Numbered from the stretch's first letter, positions 32,009-43,715 are shown. The stretch is 64,000 nucleotides of DNA from Micromussa lordhowensis (GCA_964020085.1 OZ026595.1:3813314-3877313); one strand, 5' to 3'. The notes: a model not told the origin generated them from the letters alone. Program-made: numbers and translations.

Positions 32009-32861
32009 CTGGTGTGGTCAACAGAAGATTGATCCATTTTGCGCCACTGTGGCCTCTATAGCTGACTACCTGACAGAGTTAGTTAAGGGTAGAAGTTACC
32101 ACACCGTTAACATTCACCGATCAGCGATTTCTGCATTTCATAAGCCTATTGATGATGTTAAGGTGGGGCAACATGATCTCGTTTGCGGATTCCTTAACGC
32201 CTGGTTTAATGCTAGACCACCACAGCCTAGGTATGTTGTAACTTGGGATGTTGACAAAGTGCTTAGCTATATTCATTCTCTCGGGGAGAATTCTGCCCTC
32301 TCAAACAAATACTTGACACTTAAATTAAGTATGTTACTGGCTCTTGCCTCTGCTGCAGGCAGATCCTCTGATCTCAGAGCCCTTGATATTCGATACATGA
32401 CTATAAATGATAACTCAATTAGCTTTGAGCTTGGCGTACTCACTAAATTGAGGAGAAAAGGGCAGCCTCATATCAAACTGACGTTTGATAGGTTTGATAG
32501 TGACCCTTTGGTCTCCACGATATCTTGTTATTTGGACCGATCTAAGGCCTGGCGTGCAGGGTCTGACAAGACCCAGTTGCTTTTGAGCTATATCAGACCT
32601 CACAGGGAAGTAGTCCCATGCACAATTGCTGGGTGGCTTGTGGAGTTAATGAAACAGTCGGGGATTGACACCTCTGAGTTTCGTGCTCATTCAACCAGAG
32701 GTGCTTCTACCTCTAAGGCCAAAGCCAAGGGTCTCTCTTGCCAGGAGATTTTGGCTATGGCTAATTGGAAAAAAGAATCCACGTTTAGGAGACATTACCT
32801 TAGGGAGATTGCTTCTAAAAGCGCAGGCGCCTTTCAATCTGTTGTGCTCCAAGAAGGTTAG
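31938..32861 (+). CDS. DIRS A tyrosine recombinase
   Basis: Open frame of 307 codons overlapping the end of the RT frame. Catalytic residues are visible: Arg142 (AAGRSSDLR), His251-x-x-Arg254 (AHSTRG), Trp277 (NWKKES) and Tyr287 (RRHYLRE). The enzyme joins the circular cDNA to the chromosome. A 4-bp deletion just upstream, near 31907, shifts the N-terminal part compared with element B, so the true N-terminus is probably lost and the protein is likely impaired. Confidence 0.8.
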   Translation: MLRSHSWRKGTAGAYNSAWKQWSSWCGQQKIDPFCATVASIADYLTELVKGRSYHTVNIHRSAISAFHKPIDDVKVGQHDLVCGFLNAWFNARPPQPRYVVTWDVDKVLSYIHSLGENSALSNKYLTLKLSMLLALASAAGRSSDLRALDIRYMTINDNSISFELGVLTKLRRKGQPHIKLTFDRFDSDPLVSTISCYLDRSKAWRAGSDKTQLLLSYIRPHREVVPCTIAGWLVELMKQSGIDTSEFRAHSTRGASTSKAKAKGLSCQEILAMANWKKESTFRRHYLREIASKSAGAFQSVVLQEG

Positions 32862-32878
32862 CATGGACTTTAAACATA

Positions 32879-33000
32879 CCCTATTATATCTTATGGAGGT
32901 TTGTGAAGTGAAATTTATGTAATAAACTATATATCTTATTTCGGTTTGCTCGTGAAATTATAATTTCAATGCGTGCGCTTCGCGCACTGATGAAATTTCC
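32879..33000 (+). repeat. DIRS A partial internal complementary region and right terminal repeat
   Basis: 32879-32914 is the inverse of the left terminus (GGAGGTTTGTGAAGTGAAA). The other half of the complementary region is lost. 32931-33000 is the right terminal repeat, from ATCTTATTTCGGTTTGCTCG to GATGAAATTTCC. The DNA between them present in element B is deleted here. Confidence 0.75.
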
Positions 33001-33338
33001 AATTAGTACTTAAACAATTTAACAAGGTTTTAATTTTTTTAGTATTTGACGGCATGTTAGTCAAGTACGGCGCTTTGAACAGAGAAAAAGATACTCGAGA
33101 AGTATTTTTCTTGTTTTTTTCTTTTGGCAAATTTCTGTCGTTTGAACCTCATCAATTTACAACCCAGACCGCTTGATTCCGAAAAGCAACGTACTTACGA
33201 TAAGGTCAGCGCACCTCGTGACAAAGGCGTACTTAATTTTTACATTTAGAATTTAATACGTCAAAGCCACTGCCAATATGATTCCAACCGGGAGTCTTGT
33301 GAGTCGCGTTTAACGTTTATACACGCGTCTACCAACTC

Positions 33339-33364
33339 TTACCCTCCCTCCCTCCCTCCCTCCC
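33339..33364. repeat. (CCCT)n microsatellite, unit 2
   Basis: Counterpart of 12140-12164 in the region upstream of gene copy 3. Confidence 0.85.
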
Positions 33365-33666
33365 TTAGAGTTCGTGTCACTATTTTGGTTCCTGCGTCTT
33401 TTTTCGCTTCTCACTCGAAAATAGAAAAAGAAAAACTGCGGCTGGGTTGTCTGTCTGTTCTATTTGAATATCCTGAAATACTTGGATCGTTCTTGAAAAA
33501 AAATGAAACACTTTATCCAAGTTCACAGTTTCTGGTTGGAATTTATATCGCATTGGAAACATTTGTTTGTTTGTTGTTTTTATGCGCCTAGCTGTAAATG
33601 TTTTTCAATAAACGTTTTGATATTCACCAGAGCATGATAAGTTCAAAAGTCTCTAAACCAAGTAAC

Positions 33667-33976
33667 GTCTTTTTTTGTAAACAATACACGATGCAGATGA
33701 TATTTGCCTACCTCCCCGCAATAAGTCCAAAATGATATTAATACGTTAAAAACAAACATTTCAGTTGTTTTTGGAAAATGTAAAATCTTACATGACAAAC
33801 TTGAAAATTTCATTTTCTAATTTGTTCGTGCAACGTCTGATATTATGATTTCTTCACTGATATCCGGTGTTTTACTTTCTAATGCAAACAGTACAAAACA
33901 AACTTGATAGTGAAGTTCACTCCATGCTAGGAATACAAGCTGGTGCCCTTCAGGCTTTTATAACAACATTGTTGTG
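33667..33976 (+). promoter_or_regulatory. TPR-CHAT copy 3 upstream region and first exon
   Basis: More diverged version of the common block. The upstream ORF has a net 3-bp insertion (GCTGGTGCCCTTCAG) that keeps its frame and its closing stop in exon 2. Donor at 33977. Confidence 0.5.
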
Positions 33977-34524
33977 GTGAGTACAACTTGTCTTGAATTG
34001 TATGCCTTAATTTTATTTTTTTTACGAGTTTGGCTAGGTAGTGAAAGTATTGCTTGACCAAGGTATAAATACTTCAAAGTAGCTGTTGTAAGTTACAAGA
34101 GAAATGTTGCCGTGAAGTTTGGGAAAAGCCTAACAACAAAGCGGTAAAAAAAAACCGTTATGGCAAATGGGAACATTTTGCACTAACATTTTAGCCACTT
34201 GTATGCTAAAGAACGAATTTGGGTATTTGCGGTGACTAGAAAAAATGTGTATGTCTATTTTTATGTTAGATTGATTTAAGGATTATAGGTAGAGAAAGAA
34301 AACAAATTAAGACGCAATTTATTTCATTTGTCGTTCACCGTTAACTCTCTATTTAAGATGCTTATTCACGTATGGACCAGAATAATCAATCCGACTTTGA
34401 ACGAGGTGGAATTTACTTATGAAAAGCCAAAGTTGATTTGTGCATTCCAACATTTTTTGGTTTGAGTAAATCGAGCCTCATTTGCTTTATTTTTTCAGTT
34501 AGAAGACTTACCAAGGAAAGCGTG

Positions 34525-37500
34525 ATGAATTACGAAGAAAAAATTATCCAGGCCATCTCTATTAGCTTAGCTGTTGCTTATTTTCTTTTGAACACCGGTC
34601 GCACTCTAAAAGCCATCGAGTTATGCAAGGAAAGCTTACTTTTGCTCACTGACAAAGCGCTGAGTATAGAAAAGCAATCAGGCCAATTAATTCAAGAAAC
34701 GAGCTATAAAATCATGTTTCAGGCGTACTGCTATGTCAGTGATCACAGAAATGCGATAGCGTGCGGCAGGAACCTTCTCGCCATTTACCGCGAGCATGTT
34801 GATACAGTCAAGGAAGGTGACCTTAGCATAGCACTGGCACAGATATATCTGAGTCAAAGTATGTATGCTGAGGGAAAAGAACTTTATGAGAGAGCAATCA
34901 CTATCATGCAAAAAACAGGTAACAGGAGAGGAGAAGGAATCGCTTATTGCGGCCTAGGAACTGCCTTTCTTTCTCTCGGTAAATATGTCAAGGCTAAAGA
35001 AAATTGTGCGAAATCACTTAGAATCAGCATGGAAACTGGAGACAGAGCAGGAGAAGCATCATGTTATGGAAACCTAGGAACTGTGTTTCAGTCTCTCGGT
35101 GAATATGTCAAGGCTAAAGAATATCATGAAAAAGCACTTGCTATCAGCATGGAAGTTGGCGACAGAAAAAGAGAAGCAACATGGTATGGAAACCTAGGAA
35201 ATGTGTTTCAGTCTCTCGGTGAATATGTCAAGGCTAAAGAATATTATGAAAAAGCACTTGCGATCAGCATGGAAGTTGGCGACAGAAAAAGAGAAGCAAC
35301 ATGGTATGGAAACCTAGGAAATGTGTTTCAGTCTCTCGGTGAATATGTCAAGGCTAAAGAATATTGTGAAAGAGCACTTGCGATCAGCATGGAAATTGGC
35401 GACAGAAAAGGAGAAGCAATACGGTATGGAAACCTAGGAACTGTGTTTCAGTCTCTCGGTGAATATGTCAAAGCTAAAGAATATAACGAAAGAGCACTTG
35501 CAATCAGCCTTCAAATTGGCGACAGAGCGTATGAAGGAACATGTTATGGAAACCTAGGAACAGTGTTTCAGTCTCTCGGTGAATATGTCAAGGCTAAAGA
35601 ATATCATGAAAAAGCACTCGCCATCAGCATGGAAATAGGTAACAGAGCGAAAGAAGGAAGATGCTATGAAAGCCTAGGAAATGTGTCTCTTGCTCTCGGT
35701 GAATATGTCAAGGTTAAAGAATGTTATGAAAAAGCAATTGCGATCAGCATGGAAATTGGCGATAAACAAACAGAAACACATTGTTACCGAACGAAAGCGC
35801 AATTTCATAAAAGCCTTGGTGATAAAGATAAAGCTAAAGCCTGCGTTGAGAAAGCACTTGCGATTGCAGTTGAAATTGGTGACAGAGAAGGAGAAGCATC
35901 AAGTTACCTCAGCCTTGGGCAAGTGTTTCAATCTTCCGGCGATCATGACGTGGCCGAAGCATATCTCCAGAAAGCACTGTCAATAAGTGAAAATATTGAA
36001 AACGCTGAAATTGAGTTTCATTGCTATTGTTTTCTTACATTGACGAAGTTATCACAAAGGAACTTTCAGGAAGCTCTTTCCCTTTTATTTCGAAGTATTA
36101 ATAAATCCGAAAAAATGCGCGGTTTTCTTCAAGACAGCGATCAAATGAAGATATCCTTTGGAGACATGCATGTTTTTCCCTATCAGCAGTTCAGTGCATT
36201 GTGTAGTTCTGGTGGAAATCCTAAGGATGCTCTCTATGTTACAGAGCTTGGACGGGCTAGAGCTCTAGCAGACTTGATGGCAACTCAGTACTGTACTGCA
36301 AAGCGTATATCGGCTGTCCAGCAATCATGGACTGTTGTTGAAAATGTCATGAAGAAAGAAAGTAACTGTGTTTGTCTATACATTTCTTATTTTGATGATA
36401 CAGTGTTTCTGTGGATTCTCAAGACAAGCGGAGTCAATCAGTTCCGAAAACTTGGAGTGGACAAAAAGACTCTTCACACCAGATTAGCAGAGGTAGCTAG
36501 AAATTTGGATGAATTTTTTGCTATCATGGCTCAAAGCTTCCAGAACTTTGGTATTTTACCCGATGAGGATTGCGGAGATCGATCCTTGAATGATAACATT
36601 AAATCAAATCCTGAATCTTGTGAGGAAGAGAGCCTCGCAACTTTGCGACAAGGTAAGCCTGGGAATGCAAATGATCCGGTACCGAGTCTAACATTGTTCT
36701 ACGAACTGCTCGTGAATCCTGTATCCGATTTACTTGACGAGCCTGAAATCATCATTGTTCCTGATCGCAACCTGTACCGTGTTCCATTTCCAGCTTTACT
36801 CGATGAAAGTGGGCAATTTTTATCGGAGCGTTTCAGAAGCCGCGTGGTTCCTTCTTTGTCGACTCTGAAGCTCATCCAGGAGAGTCCTGCAGACTATCAC
36901 AGTCAGACTGGTGCTCTGGTAGTGGGTGATCCTGATGTTGGTGTGGTGATTTACAGGGGAAGTGTCAATAGAAAGTTCGTACCATTGCCTGGTGCAAGAA
37001 AGGAAGCAGAGATGATCGCACGTCGGCTGGGCGTTAACCCTTTGTTAGGACAGGACGCAACGAAGCAAGCGGTACTTGAGAAGCTGAATTCAGTGAGTCT
37101 GATACATATTGCTGCACATGGTAATGCTGAAAGAGGAGAAATTGCTCTTTCCCCTCCACGCTCCACTACTGGAATTCCACGAGAAGACGACTACCTTTTG
37201 AAAATGTCCGACATTTCAAAAGTTCAAGTGCGAGCTAAACTGGTGGTACTAAGTTGTTGTCACAGTGGCCGTGGACAAATTAGAGCTGAGGGAGTTGTAG
37301 GAATCGCTCGCGCGTTCCTAGGATCCGGTGCACGCTCCGTGTTGGTGGCACTGTGGGCTCTAGACGACACTGCTACAAAGAAGTTGATAAGTCGCTTTTA
37401 CGAGCACCTTGTTCGTGGAGAAAGTGCCAGTGTATCTCTTCAAGCGGCCATGAAGTGGATGAGAGATCACGGCTTTATCAAAGCTTCCAGGTGGGCACCG

Positions 37501-37548
37501 TTTATGCTGATTGGAGATGACGTGACATTTGCTTTTGAAAAATACTAA
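34525..37548 (+). CDS. TPR-CHAT protein copy 3 (nine TPR units)
   Basis: Intact 1007 aa from ATG 34525 to TAA. Same layout as copy 1, but nine 40-residue TPR units instead of twelve (residues 138-498), so the shorter length is a whole-unit difference. Catalytic pair His865 (HIAAHG) and Cys912 (LSCCHSG) kept. Small differences include two extra residues in TVVENVM and one fewer in the acidic linker. This is the most diverged of the four coding bodies and keeps an open frame throughout. A cytosolic caspase-fold peptidase with partner-binding TPRs is the likely role; substrate unknown. Confidence 0.9.
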   Translation: MNYEEKIIQAISISLAVAYFLLNTGRTLKAIELCKESLLLLTDKALSIEKQSGQLIQETSYKIMFQAYCYVSDHRNAIACGRNLLAIYREHVDTVKEGDLSIALAQIYLSQSMYAEGKELYERAITIMQKTGNRRGEGIAYCGLGTAFLSLGKYVKAKENCAKSLRISMETGDRAGEASCYGNLGTVFQSLGEYVKAKEYHEKALAISMEVGDRKREATWYGNLGNVFQSLGEYVKAKEYYEKALAISMEVGDRKREATWYGNLGNVFQSLGEYVKAKEYCERALAISMEIGDRKGEAIRYGNLGTVFQSLGEYVKAKEYNERALAISLQIGDRAYEGTCYGNLGTVFQSLGEYVKAKEYHEKALAISMEIGNRAKEGRCYESLGNVSLALGEYVKVKECYEKAIAISMEIGDKQTETHCYRTKAQFHKSLGDKDKAKACVEKALAIAVEIGDREGEASSYLSLGQVFQSSGDHDVAEAYLQKALSISENIENAEIEFHCYCFLTLTKLSQRNFQEALSLLFRSINKSEKMRGFLQDSDQMKISFGDMHVFPYQQFSALCSSGGNPKDALYVTELGRARALADLMATQYCTAKRISAVQQSWTVVENVMKKESNCVCLYISYFDDTVFLWILKTSGVNQFRKLGVDKKTLHTRLAEVARNLDEFFAIMAQSFQNFGILPDEDCGDRSLNDNIKSNPESCEEESLATLRQGKPGNANDPVPSLTLFYELLVNPVSDLLDEPEIIIVPDRNLYRVPFPALLDESGQFLSERFRSRVVPSLSTLKLIQESPADYHSQTGALVVGDPDVGVVIYRGSVNRKFVPLPGARKEAEMIARRLGVNPLLGQDATKQAVLEKLNSVSLIHIAAHGNAERGEIALSPPRSTTGIPREDDYLLKMSDISKVQVRAKLVVLSCCHSGRGQIRAEGVVGIARAFLGSGARSVLVALWALDDTATKKLISRFYEHLVRGESASVSLQAAMKWMRDHGFIKASRWAPFMLIGDDVTFAFEKY

Positions 37549-37827
37549 AAGGTATGTTTGTAATAGCGAAAACATAATTTAGGAATGTGCCTAGTTACTT
37601 ACCTCTTTGAGTTAAAGAAAAATTAAAAGAACCCTACTAGCTGTGATGTACATAAAGGAGCTACAAAAGTGTATTAACAGATTTTTAGTTCCAATTATTG
37701 AGAAAATATTTTCACTTAACAAAAGACTTTTTTGTATGGCGATCAGATCCCTTATTGTTGTGATTTATCTACCTCAAGGTCGATATAAAGACATAGATTA
37801 TCATCGCAGATATATACACAGATATAC
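37549..37827 (+). other. 3' flank of copy 3 with a deleted splice acceptor
   Basis: The donor GTATGT is kept at 37552. About 32 bp containing the acceptor TTTGTGTTTAG seen in the other copies are missing (between CCCTAC and TAGCTGTG, near 37636). The 3' UTR intron of this copy is probably not spliced as in its paralogs. Confidence 0.6.
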
Positions 37828-37958
37828 AGCTGCGTAATTAAAGCCTGCAAAACATTCAGGCCTAAACGGGATTCGAACCCACGACCTCTGCGATACCGGT
37901 CATGGTTTCGAATCGGCGTTAATTCCTGAATTTTTTTCGGGGTTAAATTTCACAGCTG
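37828..37958. repeat. Inverted-repeat element with tRNA-like B box, unit 3
   Basis: Same element as 18042-18173, with a diverged right arm (TTTTTTTCGGGGTTAAATTTC). B box on the - strand intact. Confidence 0.55.
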
Positions 37959-39400
37959 CTTAAGTTGTGTACAAAACTGCGATGATCATCTGTGTCTTCA
38001 TATCTTTCTCCGTAGTTCAAACATATGATGTGCCGTATATTAATTTGTAAAATTCGGTACTTACCCTTAAAAGGTTAGTGTTCTCTTGACATTGCTTGGT
38101 GCAAGAAAGGAAGAGATGATACGGCGCATAAGTCTTCACTAAGAAACAAAGTGTATTTATCATCTACGAATAAACTACGACAATGAACACTGTTCAAGCT
38201 TGACTTTTGTTTATCTTTTTTTTTCAGGCTTTAATCTTTGCTAAAGAGAAATTAACGTTAAGCAATGGTTAAGAGAGTTTAAGATAATACCTTCAAATTG
38301 TTCGTTTTTAGGGTTATAGGAAACAAAGACCTTGTCAATGGAGTACTCCTTAGAAACAACTGAAAATCAAGAAATCAACCAGGAAACTTTTGCAAGGACA
38401 GTGTAAATAGTAAAGACAAGTTTGCTTTGATTATCTTTCCATGATTGCCATTTTATAATACAAGTACAACTGTTTTTGTTGTTTCTTAAAAGAAGTAGAG
38501 AAACGGACGTTTCTTTATTGTTGCGTGGTTGGAAGTTGATTTTTTTTAACATTTTTTTCATAAAAGATAATTAGAAATATCCTGTAAGAAGGCTAGCGTG
38601 TTTCAAGCGACTTTGTAAGTTAAAATTAATGGGAAGTTTCTTCCATGGGGAGGGGGGAGGAGTGCTCATGTGACAGGGGCAGGGATGTCCTTTTTGCCTC
38701 TTTTAGGGTTGTGAATTGGGAATTCGTTTTAACACCATTTTTCTCAGCTACTATGGAATCTTTTTGGGGGTTGTTAAAATTTTGCCATACGGCGTTAGTG
38801 TTTTAAATCGACCAGGCATCAGGAGGTTCTACAACATCTTCACAGAGTAAAGCCTTGGATGACAAAATTATCGTCATCAAAGTCATTATAGTTCTTATTT
38901 TCCTGTTTTAGAATTTGTATCTTTCAGGGTTTAATTTGTAAAGCCTGAGCCACACCCTGGGTGTTTTCGACAAGCGTCCACGCCCATTTCACGTGTTTAT
39001 CTCTCCAAACGAGCCAAGCAACTGGATTGGTTAAAGAGGATTGGAAAGGTTTATTGTTGTTCAAAATAATTAGTAATAACAATTTTGCCTTTATTAGGCG
39101 TAGACTTTCTTACAATGTTAACTTGGGCATGAAAAATAGATAGAAATTTTGAATCATTAAAAAATGGAAACGTGTAAGATAAAGTGACATTAATTTAAAA
39201 TAAGTCATCGGAAAAAGGGAGAAAAATCCCCAAAAAATTAATCAAAAAAGCCCATTTAAGGAAGAAAGTGTTAATTAGAATTTTGAAGATGTGATTGCAT
39301 TGCTAGCATCAGCTTGATTGCACACATTATTGTTTTTTGTATCTCATGATATCGACTTATATATATTTTCTTAATTTTAACTCATATATTATGATATTTA
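37959..39400. other. AT-rich non-coding interval, unit 3
   Basis: No gene seen. Shared 3' flank, with the G-rich tract at about 38646-38686. Very close to the unit 4 flank. Confidence 0.45.
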
Positions 39401-40067
39401 CTTTTACGTTTAATTTATTTTATCTTTGATGGCATACCACACGTTACATATAGCTAAGGGTATAAGACAATAAATTTCTGTTGCATTACATTGCATTGTA
39501 TTGAATTGTATTTTTGGTAGTTCGTCCCAGCAAGATTCAAAACTTAGAAAGTACATATATTCGTTTGTCTCAGCATGAAGTAACTTGAGATTTAGATTTT
39601 GACGTTTCGACTGTTTACTGAAAGTCTTCTTCGACTGATTACGCTTTACACACTGATTATCCGTTAAGCACGATGTAGGCTGTGATTGGTGGATTTCCAT
39701 CCTTACATTTCAGGTGCGAATGTGATCCCTCAGGCGTGCGTTTTTGTTCAGTGGTTGTTGTGTATCTTGACCGTGGGTATCCATTCCTCCAGAATCTTAA
39801 TGCCATAGGCTGAAATCTTCCGTAAATAGCCTCTTTGACCGGGAATGCATCACAGTGCGAGTATCGGCCTCGTTCCCAGAGCCGTTTCCCAAGCCAGCGA
39901 AACGAGATTGTGAACGAGATTGTGCGAGTATCCATAAGTAAATGTTTGTACTTTGATCCAAAATAGATGGTTACCTGTCCTGGTAGACTTACTCTGAAAC
40001 GGAAGAGGCCTGGGTACGGGCGAGTCGAATATACTGGCTGTGCTCCTTTATCCAATCCTACATGCAT
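39401..40067 (-). pseudogene. Retroelement-like 3' remnant, unit 3
   Basis: Two - strand frames: 40067-39657 (136 codons, MHVGLDKGAQPVYSTR, with KRLWERGRYSHCDAF) and 39700-39410 (96 codons, with ETNEYMYFLSFESCWDEL). They flank the CGAAACGTC motif. Longest version in the window, nearly identical in unit 4. Origin not established. Confidence 0.3.
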
Positions 40068-40205
40068 TTCGCAATTTCACCGCTAAAAAAATTATCATAT
40101 TGACATGGAATGAAACCTTAGAGAAGCCTCATAGACAGGCTAAAGTGCATACTGTGAGCTACTGCCTTTTCCTCGGTCGGGGCGATAGCGTTCTTCGGTC
40201 TCACC

Positions 40206-40430
40206 ATGTATGATTTAAGTGTGGTATCGCGCTTGAAAAGTGCGCCCATACATGTTGTTTTAGGTAGCGGTGAAACTTTCCCAGAAAATTTCACTACAAT
40301 TCGTCCCGTTTGGAGACTTTCGGAATTTTTGATTGAATGGAAAACGCGAGAGTGTCAAATCTTGTTCTGTGGTCTTTCTCTGCGTGTATGGTTACCAGGC
40401 ATTTTGTTCGTGATCTGCGGCGAGTCGTGA
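40206..40430 (+). other. Short MYDLSVVS open frame, unit 3
   Basis: 74 codons, nearly identical to 7265-7489. Coding status unknown. Confidence 0.25.
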
Positions 40431-40767
40431 AAAGTCAGGCGCAACGCTTTTTGGGACGGACCCTACTGCACAGCCTGCCTTGCTTCAAGACATTGTGTTT
40501 GCTTTTCTAAAACGCGAATAAAGTGTTTAATTTAATCCTGATATGACAATTGTTAATCCATGTGGGATAAATTTTTAATACAACATTGCGATTGCGGGTT
40601 GATTTTCAACGCGACACGAAGAAAGTCCAAAAAAGAAGATCGGTTCGAACTACGTAGCGTTAGAAATCGTCTGCGCGAGAGAAATTTTAATGAGAGTCTT
40701 GATGTTGGGTTGAAAAGATGTCTGCTAATGGCGGTTTGTGTGGGACTCGGTGGAATACTGAAACGAG

Positions 40768-41149
40768 TCACGCGCAGCTTGCTATCTCTTTGCATATGAC
40801 TCGCGTGTTTCGATCCACAGTGCATTGTACGCGAAAGCTGTGTGTACTGCAGTCTTCAGCAAATTCAATCGGACTGTCCATTAGTGGATAATCATAATCG
40901 TAAAACAAAGTATGTTTCTCAGGTTCGTCAGGCGGCAAAGTGCCAAGAAATCCAAACTCTTTCTTCATACTTGACGTCATTTCCTGTTTTTCTTCCCGCT
41001 CTTTGGATTGATCAATTCTTATGTTTACCCGCTTGACAATCAGCGTTATTCCATATATGGATATGTCCGAGGGTACCTGGACACTAACAGGACCAGGAAT
41101 TGAAGTGATGTCTTGGAAGGAGATACTGAACAAGTCCTGCATGATGTAA
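40768..41149 (-). CDS. Partner gene terminal exon D, unit 3
   Basis: Acceptor CTGCAG at 41150-41155 on the - strand; ATG 41142 opens 124 codons to the stop at 40768. Compared with unit 1 it lacks one codon through an in-frame 3-bp deletion (MTSSMKKEFGFLG), and keeps LPPDEPEK and FYDYDYPLMDSP. An open copy with only in-frame length change supports real coding. Confidence 0.45.
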
Positions 41150-41404
41150 CTGCAGAAAAAACAACAACTCGTGAGAATAATGATAAGAACCGGTATATAC
41201 CTAGGATCTGACCTGATCAACCAAAATAACAAATTTAATTAGGTAAGGCTGATGTGTGTTACTGCGGAGAAAACTGAACGCAGCAACGACATGATGGAGT
41301 CCAAACTGAAAGCCACAATGAAAACCGTGGACAGTTGCTTCGACCTTTGAGTCTCGTCAGCACGGTGAAGCAGCAAAAAGTAGTATAGAGGAACCAGCAA
41401 GCCA

Positions 41405-41580
41405 TTTGCGAGTTGACTTTTGCCTGCGTCAAAACGAGTCTTCGTGGGGAAATCCGTTCATACGAAAATGTTTTTCCTACAGGTTCATTTTCATGTACAA
41501 CAAACTCATTTTCATATGAAAGGTTTTGCGGGAGGGCTCGGTTTGGGACAGAAATGCACATGGTAATGATCTCAGATGAA
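41405..41580. repeat. MITE-like CATTTTCAT repeat, unit 3
   Basis: Counterpart of 8462-8640, nearly identical, with CAAAACGAG at the left. Confidence 0.45.
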
Positions 41581-41796
41581 ACTCAGATCCAAAAGTTTGC
41601 GGATTGGCCAGCTGCACGTGCACAAAGCGTGACTATGACTAATAGCCAAAGAATCTGGAATCTTATGTCAAAGAAGAGCCTATCAACGGTACAAATTAAC
41701 CCAAACAAGCTGCATGTCCATCTATGGCGAGAAAACTTTGTATGTTAGGAGAAATAAATCACGCAGAGACAGATTATATACTGGATGATAGTTCAT

Positions 41797-41854
41797 TTAA
41801 GAAATAGAAAACATGTACCGTATTTCTGCCAAGTTATAGAAACACGAGTGGAAG

Positions 41855-41885
<31 letters not shown>

Positions 41886-41910
41886 GAACCGCAGGCGAGT
41901 GTTTCCATTG
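41797..41910. repeat. Half copy of the AAGAAATAG foldback, unit 3
   Basis: Left arm only, as in units 1 and 2. Confidence 0.5.
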
Positions 41911-42060
41911 CCTTCGTGGACATTTCTCTTCGCGCCAACGCAATCTTTTCATGTCCAAGAGTGGACCAAAAAATTCGGCTTTGATGACGTAGAGACCATT
42001 GTACATCTCTGATTGGCTGTCCCTTGTCTTTTAATTTTGTCGCGCAATTATCAGCCAATT

Positions 42061-42352
42061 GCCGGGGTGGCCTCATGGTTAGTGCGCTCGACTCCGGAGC
42101 GATAGCTCCGGGTTCGAGCCCTGGCCTGGGACATTGTGTTGTGTTCTTGGGCAAGACACTTAACTCTCATGGTGCCTCTCTCCACCCAGGTGTATAAATG
42201 AGTACCGGCGAATTTAATGCTGGGGGTAACCCTGCGATGGACTAGCATCCCATCCAGGGGGGAGTCGAAATACTTCTAGTCGCTTCATGCTACTGAAACC
42301 GGGATAAGCTCCGGCCTGATGAGCCACTAGGCTCGTATGCAGACTTTTTTTA
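42061..42352 (+). repeat. tRNA-derived SINE, unit 3
   Basis: Full copy with A box, B box and the TTGGGCAAGACACTTAA core; close to the unit 1 copy. Confidence 0.75.
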
Positions 42353-42754
42353 CAGTTGCCTCTACAGATCTATATACTAGGTATGGATTTAGGCGGTTGG
42401 GCCTTTTTACATAGGGGTCTATTTCTAGGCTTTTTCCCCCGCGAAATACGTCAGTTCCGGTCCACATGAGCGCGTATCAGTAGGGAAAAAAATGGCGGCC
42501 TCAGGTGAACATGTCGAGTTAATCTTCCGGTGAAATGATGACATCAGCTAAAAATTAAGTCCTTGCTTATGATTGGTCACTGAGGTTCCTGCGGGTGTCC
42601 GAATTCGCTGTAAAATCAAATTAAAAATAGATCGGCCTGTGAAAACCCAGTGACAGGAATATGGAGTAGTTGAACACTCCTAGTGATGGGCTCCTGGGTC
42701 AGTGCACAAAACGAGACGGCTGTTTACTAAAGCTTACAATGAAACAGAAAGAAC

Positions 42755-43091
42755 TTAGTTTACCATGTAGGTGTTCACAGGAGCTGGAAAAGGATAATAC
42801 AACAGAGCAGGGGCTGGTACCGAGACTAAAGCGGGGACTGGAGCTGAAGCTTGAGATGGAACTGGTGCGGGGTGAACTACTGGATAGTAAGGGTTGTAAT
42901 AATGCTGGCCAGGCTGGCACGGACAGGGCGAATAACGGGGACTTGGGCACTTGAAATAAGCCATGGCTGCGTGTCTGTGAAAGGCGGGCTTACAGGTGAG
43001 GGACTGGGAACGGGAGATGCTTTACTCTTAGCTTCAGCACAGTTTAACTGCTTGTTTTCCACGTTTGAATCATGAAGATTTTTCTCGGTCC
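42755..43091 (-). CDS. Partner gene Pro/Tyr-rich exon B, unit 3
   Basis: Acceptor TTTTTATTTAG precedes 43091. The 69-codon frame from ATG 42964 to 42755 is intact (HYYNPYYPVVHPAPVPSQ), in contrast to the 14-bp deletion in unit 1. See unit 2 for the uncertainty over which frame is used. Confidence 0.35.
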
Positions 43092-43715
43092 CTAAATAAA
43101 AACAAGTTATGACAAATTAAATCATGGGACATTTTTTAGCTAGACTGAATTCCTCCCTGGGAAGCCATTTACCATGAAATCACATTCAATCATGGCTGCA
43201 TAAATACAGCTTGTCCAAGAGGAAACAGTTTTTTTCTGGAGACAAAAATATTCTAGCAGAATATTCCAGTGTAATTCTAGAACGACGGACAATGCGGTTC
43301 CATCCATTTCTGCACAAATATATATGCATCAGGCTTGAAAATTCTGTTGAACAACTTGAATTTAAGACCGGAGAATTAAAACTATTTATTATGGTTGATT
43401 GTGTTCGTTATTCTCTCAGTTTCTTTGTATCGCGGTCATGAAATTGAGCGCTTGGAAACGATTTCAAACCCGTGTGTAAAATGTTTCTTAATCTGCATAT
43501 TCATAGAGCAAGACCAGCACATGAACATGAACAATTTTATTTAATCACACAGAGTTACAATATACTTTAAAGCAAGTTTATTTACTGCTGACATTAAATG
43601 AAATGGTACAGTTATTAAAGTGCCCGAGCTATTCTTTTCTAAATTAAATTCTCCCTCATTGATTGCTTCGGTCTGCAACCTTGCTTATACACTTCGGCCC
43701 TAAAATGGCACTTAC

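Larger units (their letters stand above)
25983..33000 (+). mobile_element. DIRS-like retrotransposon A (degenerate)
   Basis: Full element from left terminus TCACTTCACAAACC to right terminus CTGATGAAATTTCC, flanked on both sides by AATT, with the empty site GAATTAGTAC visible in unit 1 and in the tandem copies at 54243 and 56097. Order is left terminal repeat, Gag, RT/RNase H, tyrosine recombinase, partial internal complementary region, right terminal repeat. DIRS elements integrate a circular cDNA with a tyrosine recombinase instead of an integrase. Gag and RT/RNase H carry several breaks. A 2.6-kb insertion separates the left terminal repeat from the leader. Confidence 0.85.
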
